64,000 bases of DNA from Marsupella aquatica (lineage: Eukaryota; Marchantiophyta): positions 27,032,001 to 27,096,000 of the forward strand of contig OZ316894.1 in the NCBI GenBank assembly GCA_973895155.1, read 5' to 3'. The notes under the pieces are model-generated. The model was not told where the DNA came from. It ran no database searches and was given only the letters and a program-made list of their open reading frames with translations. Shown one piece after another: positions 55,704-64,000 of this stretch (positions within the stretch are counted from its first letter, which is position 1; each line of letters opens with the position of its first letter). The position numbers were made by a program, and so were the translations under genes.

Positions 55704-56473
55704 AAGAGTCCGAGCCTTCGGTATACTGGTCTGTTATGCATAGACTGAAGTGTGTGGCGGATTCACGAGCAGTCTGGTTTGGAAATTTTGAGGTGGTGAA
55801 TCGTTGCATGTTTAATTGATTGTCATGATAGACTGCGGATCAGAAGGCCTTACATCGCGCGGTTGCAGGATTTTGACTGGGATTTTGGTGATCTAGGGTT
55901 TGGTGGATGGTGAGTTTGAAAGCCTCATACCGTAGTTTTCACCCTTGTGGTGTGCTCTTTCCTCTATCACTTCCTCTGTTGCTACGATTTTTGTCACCTT
56001 GAGGGGTTTCATTTCTGCCTGTCATTTGTATGTGCTTTCTTTTGTTATAACTTGCATCTGTGGTTGTCTTGTCTCTGCCTGGTTTCATAGCATATATCTT
56101 AAGAAGTAAGCAGTATATTGCTCAGCCTGCAAGATCCAATGGCGAGTGGTGAAGAAGAAAATATTATGAACCTGCTTCGGGGAACTATTCATGACGAAAC
56201 ACAACTGCGAGACGTTGCTGTGAAACTATGCCTTGGCTGGGTCGGAGTACCTCTGTTGCTAGAGTCGTCAGAATTGGAGCTCGAAGCCATAATCCGGCGC
56301 GTGTTCTTAGTGGCACTTGACAGATTGGAAATGGCAATTAAGTTTGCAATTCGGCTTCAAAAAGGAAACTCTACGGATGGTAATTCCAACTGAATTTCAT
56401 AGCAATGTGTTTCTCGTCAGTATCTTCTGGTTCTTGTTCTGGTTTGTCTTTTTGTTGAGTTTTTTCCTTTGAG
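55704..56473 (+). repeat. Duplicated promoter/first-exon segment, copy A
   Basis: About 770 bp closely similar to 59152-59916, from AAGAGTCCGAGC/AAGAGTCCGAGC through the first exon and into the intron (…TTTTTTCCTTTGAG). The copies are about 3.4 kb apart in direct orientation. Confidence 0.9.
56139..56393 (+). pseudogene. Orphan first exon (death-fold-like domain), copy A
   Basis: Starts MASGEEENIMNLLR like the gene at 59582 and keeps the same GGATG|GTAATT donor context (56379). No second exon follows, so only an 84-residue product to the stop at 56393 is possible. It differs from the other copy at about 20 residues. Confidence 0.7.
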
Positions 56474-57780
56474 TAGTAGATGGATAGTATTATGCAATTC
56501 TAGGAATGGGTCCAAAAATCACGAGGTGCCCGATAATGGTTCAAGCATATTGCCAGAGAGAGTTTGAAACCTGAATTTAGGGTTTAGGGCCTCGCGCTGT
56601 GTGACATCTACCTTTGGTTGTGGTGGAGACTTCGCTGGTAGACCTGACTTTGGTGGCGTTGGTGTTTGCCTCAATGATGATGATGATCCAACAGATTGAT
56701 CTTTCTAACCTACTGCGGTTGGGACACTGCTATCTGCAGAGACCTTGATAGTGTCGACATTGGTTTGACGCTTCGGCGGAGAGTCATCTTCTAGAGGGCC
56801 ATCCGTTGCCGGGTTGAAACGACGGACCTCAAGTCGTCATTTCCCATTAGGAGGAATGGTTGGAACCCCTGACATGTCTCTACACTTACAAGAACCAAAC
56901 AGTGATTAAAAATGAACGCCATTTGTGAAATGAAAAGCCTTTCCACGCTAAAAAACAATGAATGCCTTGACGCAAAGTTCTTCACTGAAAAAAGATCAGA
57001 GAGGCGCATACCTGAACTTGATCTGGTGAGCGTTGAGGACTTGTAATACTAATAGCAGTTCCAAATCAACAAGCTCAAGACGGAGGCGGTGGAAATGATT
57101 GGGAGAACGATTCCAAAGACTGGAGGTTTTAGGGTGTCTGGCTTTGTTTAAGTGGAGGGTTCGCCTTGCATTCGCCTGTACGTGGTTCAAACGGTAATTG
57201 TCCCATTTACTCGCAAGTAACTTGATTAGGTTCCAAACAACCTTAATCATCCTTGACTCGTCAGTAATGAGATGCAGATTCTTGTCACGCGGGAATTGCG
57301 CTATACTTTTCCGTTTTTGCTTTGCCTTGGGTGGGAATTTTCACATGTGGGAGCCTGTATCTGGAGCCCGTACCTTGTGTGAGTGGTCCAAAGTGTTGGT
57401 GTGATTGGACTAGCGATTTTGCTGGCCTGAAGCAAATGTCATTTTGAATGATCGGACATGGAGGTAAAAACAGGTGGCTAGAGTTGCCTCGTAAAAATTG
57501 GTCCAAATGTTTTCTCCCAGTACATTCAAGGGACTAGAACATGCTCATGTTTACTCATTTCCTATGTCATTATCTTCTCCTTTTTTTATGATCAAACGGG
57601 GTCTTCATGCTAGCGAGGAAGATTCCGGACCTGATTTTGGGGCCCAATACAATGGGAAAACTTGTCTGTGCAAGCAAAAATTCTACTATTTGCTCGCATG
57701 TTACAATTACCCTCTGAGAGGTGCTTTCTATTCCCTGGTTAGAAATATATTAAGATTTAGGATTAGGATATTCCTGCCTT
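56474..57780. other. Intergenic
   Basis: A two-unit telomere-like tract (TTTAGGGTTTAGGG, 56577-56590) and short frames without recognisable domains; nothing else supported. Confidence 0.4.
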
Positions 57781-58125
57781 GATTGTAGGTGCTTTGCTCC
57801 TTTGGTTGGGGCTCGGTTGTCTTTGGGTATGCCTGGATGGGTCCCCTGGGCTCCTTTGCCTGCGACCTCAGTGTGTCACTTACCTATGAAGTAGGCTTTT
57901 TGTCTCCCCCCTCACTTTGGGGCTGACTCGAAGTTAGTTTCAGGTTTTTGCTTGGCCATGATTTCACTTGACTTTGTCTTCGCTTGGCTTTAGTGCTGGC
58001 CACCTGGCTTTCTTTCCCTTTTGGGGCTTTGTGGGCTTTGCCCTGGCCTGTTTGGTCCTCCTTTCCCGCGGGGTTCGCGGGTTTTATTGAAAAAAAGGGA
58101 AAAAAAGAAGAAGAAAAAAAAGAGC
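57781..58125 (+). mobile_element. 5'-truncated LINE tail
   Basis: T/G-rich sequence with repeated GGGCTTTG/TTTGGGG words, a hairpin CCGCGGGGTTCGCGG (58066-58080) and an A-rich end (TTTTATTGAAAAAAAGGGAAAAAAAG). It resembles the 3' region of the LINE at 53235-53460 in composition, hairpin and spacing to the A-rich end. No coding sequence is left. Confidence 0.5.
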
Positions 58126-58429
58126 AAGCTGAGTTGCGCTCCAACTGTCAACGCACAGCCGAACCCACATTCACCGCAGCCGGTCATCCTGAGCCCAGAC
58201 AAAACACCCGAATCTACTCAAGCTCTCGATGAACACGGAATGAGAGGCACGAAGAAGAATGACTAGAATGCGAGAGAAAGCTCATCCCGGCCGAGACGGA
58301 AATGGCTCCTGCACAGACGACAAACTTCCAGCCTGACGACGTTTCCAGAAAGTGAAATGGGAAGTGGCCACATCCTGCTGCTCTCCTAGATTAACGCTCG
58401 CCCAGGAAACCACCGGCCCATTGAACAAA

Positions 58430-58640
58430 ATCTGGGCCGTCCAATAGCAGCTGTCCGTTGGATGGCGATGCAGGAACGCCCTCAACCCTAACAATCTGGG
58501 CTGTTCATTTTTAAATGGAGGGCAGAGATTAGCCGCGGATTGAGCGCCCTGAATGGACGGCCCAGATTGGCCGCGGGTAGAGCAGCCTGAATGAAGGACC
58601 AAGATTTGCATCATGAAGGGCGATCCCGAATGGAGGGCTA
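58430..58640 (+). repeat. Imperfect tandem repeats
   Basis: Variants of 'AATCTGGGCCGTCC' / 'GATTGGCCGCGG' / 'GAGCGCCCTGAATGGA' recur four to five times. Diverged, no coding call. Confidence 0.45.
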
Positions 58641-58995
58641 AGTACCAATAGGGCGCCTCAAAGATAAACTTTTGCATTCCCTATGGACACCCGGTACTTC
58701 CATGACCCGGGTAGTCCGAATCAGGTGGTCGGCCCACCGAGTTCACTCCCGCAAATTTTTTACCGGTTTTTTTAATGACCCGGACTTAGACTCTGTCCGT
58801 CACGGATTGACTTAAATTAAGTTCGAGTCAAGGTTCAACCTCCGTTTTTTGAGCACCCGATTCTGGGGCCCGGTGTTCATTTTCAGGAAGCGACCTGAGG
58901 CATCCGGGTGACCGGAAGGAGCCCGCAAAGCTATAGGGTTGAGACGCCCTCATCGTTAAGGAGTAAGGAAGGACCATAAACATATACATAGGGGT

Positions 58996-59125
58996 TCTCA
59001 AATATAGACCCGGAGGTTACACAAGGCACAACAGGTCGGCAACGGATCAACATTGGGAGGTCTCAAATATAGGCCCGGGGGTTTACACAAGGCACAACTG
59101 GTCGGGAACGGATCAATTCCTTGTC
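58996..59125 (+). repeat. Tandem duplication, 65-bp unit
   Basis: The unit from TCTCAAATATAGRCCCGG to GGTCGGSAACGGATCAA occurs at 58996-59060 and 59061-59125 with a few differences. Confidence 0.8.
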
Positions 59126-59151
59126 TGCCGACCGAGGAGGCCGTCGGCATA

Positions 59152-59916
59152 AAGAGTCCGAGCATTCGGTATACTGGTCTGTTCGGCATAGACTGAAGTG
59201 AGGCGGATTCGCTAGCAGTCTGGTTTGGAAATTTTGAGGTGGTGAATCGTTGCATGTTTAATTGATTGTCATGATACACTGCGGATCAAAAGGCCTTACA
59301 TCGTGCGGTTGCAGGATTTGGACTGGGTTTTCGGTGATCCAGGGTTTGGTGGATGGTGAGTTTCACGGCCTTGTACCGTAGTTTTCATCCTTGTGGTGCT
59401 CTTTCCTCTGTCGCTTCCTCTGTTGCTACGATTTCTGTCAACCCGAGGGTTTCGTTTCTGCTTGTCATTTGTATGTGCTTTCTTTTGTTATAACTTGCGT
59501 TTGTGGCTGTCTTGTCTCTGCCTGGTTTCATAGCATATATCTTAAGAAGTAAGCAGTATATTGTTCAGCCTGCAAGATCCAATGGCGAGTGGTGAAGAAG
59601 AAAATATTATGAACCTGCTTCGGAGAACTATTTATGACGAAACACGACTGCGAAACGTTGCTGCGAAACTATGCCTTAGCTGGGTTGGAGTATCTATGTT
59701 GCTAGGGTTGTCGGAAATGGATCTCGAAGACATAATCCGGCGCGTGTTCCCAGGGGCACCTGACGGATTGGAAATGGCAATTAAGTTGGCAATTCAGCTT
59801 CAAAAAGGAAACTCTACGGATGGTAATTCCAACTGAATTTCACAGCAATGTGTTTCTCGTCAGTATCTTCTGGTTCTTGTTCTGGTTTGTCTTTTCGTTG
59901 AGTTTTTTCCTTTGAG
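59152..59916 (+). repeat. Duplicated promoter/first-exon segment, copy B
   Basis: Counterpart of 55704-56473; this copy is linked to the complete gene. Confidence 0.9.
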
Positions 59917-61670
59917 CACCCCTCTGTTGCTGCTTGGTTTTCTTTGCTGAAAAGTGATCAAGGGTATCATGGACAGCAGCTGTCGCCCTTGCTCTGGCAT
60001 TTGTTTGGAAAGTACTGTTGCAATAACAGGTGTCCTGTGTCTCTTCCTGCTTTGCCGAACCGATAAAGCATTTCTGCCGGAATCGTGCCAAATTTGTAGG
60101 GCTCATTGCTCGAGTGATTATTGGATGACTTTCCTGTTTTTCTCATCCTCTTCAACACTTAGAGACCGATGTGTATGCAGAGGGAGCTCAGGCAAAAGCT
60201 AATATTGAAGCTAGAGAGCGCTATTTTGGGAAACTGTTGGAACCACCTCCGACGCTCCCACGAAGTGCCCATGAACTCTCGGAGTTTTTGTCCCAGACAC
60301 CAGTACCGCTCCCAATTCGCAATCTTGTAAAATTCAAGAAAATATGCTCTTCTGAGCTGGTGGAGCTTGATATTCCCGCAGTGGCGGGAGAGTTGGCAAC
60401 CTTCTGCGACAGTGCGTTCGGAGAGATAATGCGTCATTGTCCAGGCAATGAGGCCACGAGCTCACATGAATTGGCTAAACTCACTGGAGATTTCATCTCA
60501 TTATTAAATGACGAGGCTCCAGCAAACGCAAAATTACAAGGTTTGGTCTGGTTACTGGATTCACCCAATCCCTCGACTACTACTCCAGCATCGCGACCAC
60601 TAAAACCGCTTTTAAGACCAGATTTTCAGCTGTTTGTGAGGGATTGTCTCATTCTCCGATGGGAGAATAAGACAGACCCGGCACTTCGGCACGAGGCTGC
60701 AGGTGAGAACACCTCAAAATTAAAGGCATGGAGCCCTTTGTTCTATGGTAAGCTCCCTTATGTGATTGGTGGTTGCTCCGGTGGAAGGCAGTTTCAATGG
60801 CTGAAGCTCTATCCGCTAGGCAAGGAAATTCTTTGTGAAAGTATCTCACAACTCTATGACTTGAATATGTTGAGCGATGTAGCCAAGTTCCTACATAGCA
60901 CCATTCGGATGCACTGTCTCCTACAGAAACTACAGGAAGAACTGGATAGTGACATCCCCTTGGCATTATATAAGCCAATAGCAAGAGTTTATGGTGGAGC
61001 AGTGACGATCTATCCTGACTGCGTGACGAAGGAAATCCCAGGATTGACGAAAGAGAAGGTGACCGCGATAGAATGCCTGTATGAAAAAATCGCTGGCTCC
61101 AGGTACCTGATCCAACTTATATCCGTCCGACGATCCAAGGCTAGAACAGTATTGCGACTACAACCTGTTGGTGACCCATATGCAAAGCCTAAGGATTGCA
61201 AGGATTTAGTAAATGCCACGCATGACATGTTATGCGGCCTTGCGGACTTGCACATGAAAGGCTACACCCACAGGGACATAAGGTGGCCCAACGTTATCAA
61301 AGTAAATGATTTGGGTGAATGGAAATGGGTGATCATAGACTTGGAAGCTGCTGGAGACGACAATGAAGTATGGGTTGGTGAGGACTTAACGGGTTGGGAT
61401 GCGGAAACGTTGGAAGAAGACAATGACAAAAGGAAAAGGAAAAGGAAAAGGAAAAGGAAAAGATACACCAAGGGATCGGACATGTACCAACTCGGGAAAC
61501 TTATAGCTGAATGGCTCGATGACTTTTCTAACGGCGGTAAGGAAGAACGTCAATTGATGAGATCCCGGGCAAAACAAATGCAGCAGGAACGTACAGCAGC
61601 AGCGAAGATGCTTGAGGATATCTGCAAGAAACGTTGCGAACGATGTCGCGTGTTTGGCAGAAAGCTGTAG
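59582..61670 (+). CDS. Death-fold-like domain fused to a kinase-like domain
   Basis: Two exons, 59582-59822 and 60163-61670, joined by a GT-AG intron with matching phase (G|AG), give 582 residues with no lesion. Exon 1 encodes an ~80-residue all-helical domain (RLRNVAAKLCLSWVGVSMLLGLSEMDLEDIIRR, abbreviated around W and LGLSEMDLEDI) whose pattern recalls animal-type death domains. Exon 2 ends in a protein-kinase-like fold: catalytic loop THRDIRWPNV (about residue 450), IIDLEAAG in the DFG position, and SDMYQLGKLIAEWLDD as helix F. A Lys/Arg run of (KR)n from an AAAAGG repeat (61430-61462) sits between them. HRDIRW kinases also occur in oomycetes, fungi and seed-free plants. ATP-lysine not identified, so activity is uncertain. 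The death-fold reading needs a structure prediction. Confidence 0.65.
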
Positions 61671-61883
61671 ACAGGATTCTGATACTCGTAGCAGTAACTC
61701 ATTGGAAGGTGATCTGCTTTCCCTGAAATTCGTGTTCTTCCATATTTGTTGAGTTCTCGATTGCTGTTGATTGGCATCAACTGTCTCACCTTGGCGAAGA
61801 GGAGACTGCCCTATGTTTTTTCTTCTCCAAATCTTCATTGACAGACAGATGCAATAACAAAACCCAATTGTAGACTTCCGCAG

Positions 61884-62198
61884 GTTTCAAAGGCGAAAGT
61901 GAAGCCGCTTTACATCTACTCTGATAGCATGCTGCTCATCCGCTCCATGACTGAATGGATTCCGGGATGGATAGCACGAGGATGGGTCAAAGCTGATGGA
62001 GCCCCCGTTTTGAACAGTGATTTGTTGAAGTGGTTGCTGAGGGAGCAGGGTGAACGACGCATCTTCTGGACGCATGTCCTGGCGCACACAAATGGAAGAG
62101 ACTGGAAGTCGAAATGGAATGATTTAGCAGATCAGATGGCCAAGGAACAGGCGCATCAACAGACGGGAGATAGTTTATGCTGTGGAGCTGTGATGTAG
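61884..62198 (+). pseudogene. RNase H1-like gene, C-terminal exon only
   Basis: After a CCGCAG acceptor (61878-61883) the frame reads YIYSDSMLLIRSMTEWIPGWIARGW, abbreviated here as YSDSMLLI...WIPGW, then WTHVLAHTNG and NDLADQMAKEQA before TAG at 62196-62198. This is the second half of a cellular-type RNase H1 domain (catalytic Asp in SDS, His in HVLAHT, last Asp in LADQMA), an enzyme that removes RNA from RNA-DNA hybrids. The first catalytic half was not found upstream in the window, so it is probably a fragment; the conserved G-H of VPGH is replaced by LAH. Confidence 0.65.
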
Positions 62199-63099
62199 TC
62201 GATTTTGCTGTATGACAATCATCGAGCTGAGCATCGGGGAGCAATGAGGCGATTGGGCCAGTTAACAAAGTGTGAACTGTGCGTCTGCATTCGATTGCAA
62301 AGATTTCCTTTTTTTGGCGAAGCGATACGTGTATCATGTTTAGCGCGATGGTATGATCGAGTCGAAGGGATAATATTGGAGCTCCCTTAGTGTTTGGATA
62401 ACTTTTAGGACTCATCCTCGGGATATGAAATGTAGATAACGTAAAGAGTAGGACTGACTGTAGAGGTCTCGCGATTGTGTCGTCCAGAACAATCTTCCAG
62501 AAAATGCTTCTTCTAAACGATTTCGTTTACTTTCTTTCGTCTTGGGCTCACTCATAGAATCAATACCGACTGCACCGATGTGGGTATCATTCCCATTTTG
62601 ATATCGATGATTTATTGTAAAGTTTCGATCGACTTTGTAGTTTCCAACTTGCAAGTGTCGAGAATCTCAGGTTGGTCACTAGGCGCATTGTGTGATGTTT
62701 TTACAACTCACTAGACCTGAATTAGATAGGCGCCCATGGAGTCTTTGCTAGGAAGTGGTTGTTTTTACATGATTCTTGACCAAAATGCATTCCCATGTCC
62801 AGAGAATGCATTCTCAAGTAATTCGTTCGAATGAGCGGTCACGTCACACTTGCTTGGTATGAAAATGGTGCAAAGCTTGGAGACAACAATTGGAATACCA
62901 TCCATAATCCAATGCGCCATTCTGGGTCCAGACCAATGACAGCTTTCAAGAAGGAAAGGGCATAACATAAACAGCGCACTCAGATAGATATCCTGTCAAT
63001 CTGAAGACAAGATGCTCACAAGGATGCGACAGATTAGAGAATGTAGAATGCAAAATTCTCATTTAAAAAATTATGAGAGAAGGCCATTAGGCGAATTCT
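62199..63099. other. Intergenic, nothing recognised
   Basis: Short frames on both strands without domain signatures. Confidence 0.45.
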
Positions 63100-63640
63100 T
63101 TACACCTGCACCAGCCTCTTTGTGTCATCCCTTAGCTTAATAACGCCAAAGCAGCGTTCACATAGTGTTGGGTATCCCGGTTGAGAACCCACACCCGTTG
63201 TGAAGTTCCAACATCTCTCACATTTTGCCCCTTCGGCACTTGATACTCCCCACCCATAAGTCCCCGTAGCCTTCTAGTGTAGAGCTTCCCACAAAGGGGA
63301 GATTTAAAGATGTTCCTTCATCAAGTGATACTGAGTAAACCTGAAAAGTGAAAACGTGAAGGAATATCAATGGACGGCTTAGAGGCTGCCAGAAGCTGAC
63401 ATACCAAACATCGGGATGCATCTAGGAGAGACGAGGTTGAATGGAGAAGAAGGTACCTGCGAAGTCAGAAAGACTCTGCTCAGATTGTCAACCCCTCCTT
63501 GGGAACCCGACAAGGCTTGCAAACCTTGGTGGAGTTCCGCATTGGCAGCACTTATGTAAACTTTTGCATCCATGCTTGCTCCAATGAGCTTACCACCCCT
63601 CGCGGATTCAAGGACCTTGTTGACCTCGCCTCTCACCTGT
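63100..63640 (-). pseudogene. Organellar-type isoleucyl-tRNA synthetase, C-terminal exons, frameshifted
   Basis: Minus strand. After an ACAG acceptor near 63640 the exon reads VRGEVNKVLESARGGKLIGASMDAKV to VFLTSQ (ending near 63459 at a CAG|GTACC donor), the tRNA-stem-contact region of bacterial/chloroplast-type IleRS. After an intron (about 63343-63458, TTTTCAG acceptor) the last exon reads VYSVSLDEG... to GDLWVG and then, one base out of frame, SAEGAKCERCW and LCERCFGVIKLRDD, the C-terminal zinc-binding module, ending at TAA 63100-63102. Removing one base near 63240 would restore continuity, so the copy carries a 1-nt insertion or there is a sequence error. Upstream catalytic exons lie outside or are not recognised in the remaining 360 bp. 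Confidence 0.75.
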
Positions 63641-64000
63641 ACACCCAACTCCTACAATTTTATAATCGGCCCTCTCAAATACTGTAGCTGAGATATCCAT
63701 TTCCTCTAACTCGAGGCCATGAGAAGTTCGATTGAATAGCCTTACCTCTCCAAAAATGTGTAACTATTATATATATGAAATCCCGCCGGTTTGATCCGAA
63801 TTCCAGACAGCCCATATTATCCTACTGCTCCTCGCCTCAATTCTACTACCTCAAGATGCCGTCTACTGATTAGTCTGTACTCTGGTTGCCTAATCAGTAC
63901 TCTGGTTGCCTTGCCTACTCTAATTTCAACTCCTTAAGAAGATATTTCAATGGAGAGGACTGCAAGGGGATTTGTCCGTGAAAGACTGAGAGCGGAAGTG
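63641..64000. other. Window edge, unassigned
   Basis: Would contain intron or further upstream exons of the minus-strand synthetase gene; none recognised. Confidence 0.4.

Noticed and set aside
58820-58870. Possible tRNA B-box (GGTTCAACC) near 58848
   Set aside because: No matching A-box, acceptor stem or cloverleaf could be drawn around it.

Overview
The window is nuclear DNA of a land plant. Evidence: multi-exon genes with GT-AG introns, a DYW-class pentatricopeptide (PPR) editing-factor gene, a telobox Myb domain, TTTAGGG-type repeats and plant-type LINE, Gypsy and PIF/Harbinger elements. The DYW protein looks moss-like to me, so I infer a bryophyte or other seed-free plant; the species cannot be fixed from sequence alone.

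Layout. 0.4-3.3 kb: a Rad5/Rad16-type SNF2 helicase gene with two in-frame stops. 4.0-9.8 kb: gene-poor DNA with several tandem repeats, notably a GTACCCTC minisatellite at 7.14-7.70 kb. 9.97-13.19 kb: a gene ending in a telobox Myb domain, also interrupted by stops. 14.47-16.37 kb: an old, inverted, truncated LTR related to the large Gypsy element below. 18.5-23.4 kb: a tandem-duplicated PPR-DYW locus (a truncated first copy, then a nearly complete copy carrying an 82-bp deletion frameshift). 24.5-26.6 kb: a MITE-like element, a possible Copia LTR fragment and a UVSSA-like pseudogene. 26.7-28.0 kb: an inverted LTR-element remnant. 28.06-30.53 kb: a decayed PIF/Harbinger transposon with transposase and Myb-like genes.

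30.75-53.47 kb is a nest. A 7.2-kb LINE, bounded by a 17-bp target-site duplication (AATATAATCATGGTCTG), is split in its ORF2 by a 15.5-kb Gypsy element (34549-50085, 5-bp duplication GCTTC). The Gypsy LTRs are about 4.66 kb long, and each contains a reading frame of about 1,220 codons upstream of the probable LTR promoter, that is, in U3. In the genomic RNA this would be a third gene after gag and pol. The same reading frame is recognisable in the old LTR at 14.5-16.4 kb. This is the most unusual system in the window.

53.5-64 kb: a coiled-coil gene (minus strand), a duplicated promoter/first-exon segment, an apparently intact two-exon gene that I read as a death-fold-like N-terminal domain joined to a kinase-like domain with an HRDIRWPNV motif, the 3' exon of an RNase H1-like gene, and the 3' end of an organellar-type isoleucyl-tRNA synthetase gene (minus strand) with a 1-nt frameshift.

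Most host genes here carry at least one lesion, so the window is either a pseudogene-rich, repeat-driven region or contains assembly errors. The kinase-like gene at 59.58-61.67 kb and the coiled-coil reading frame at 53.57-54.17 kb are the main apparently open host genes.
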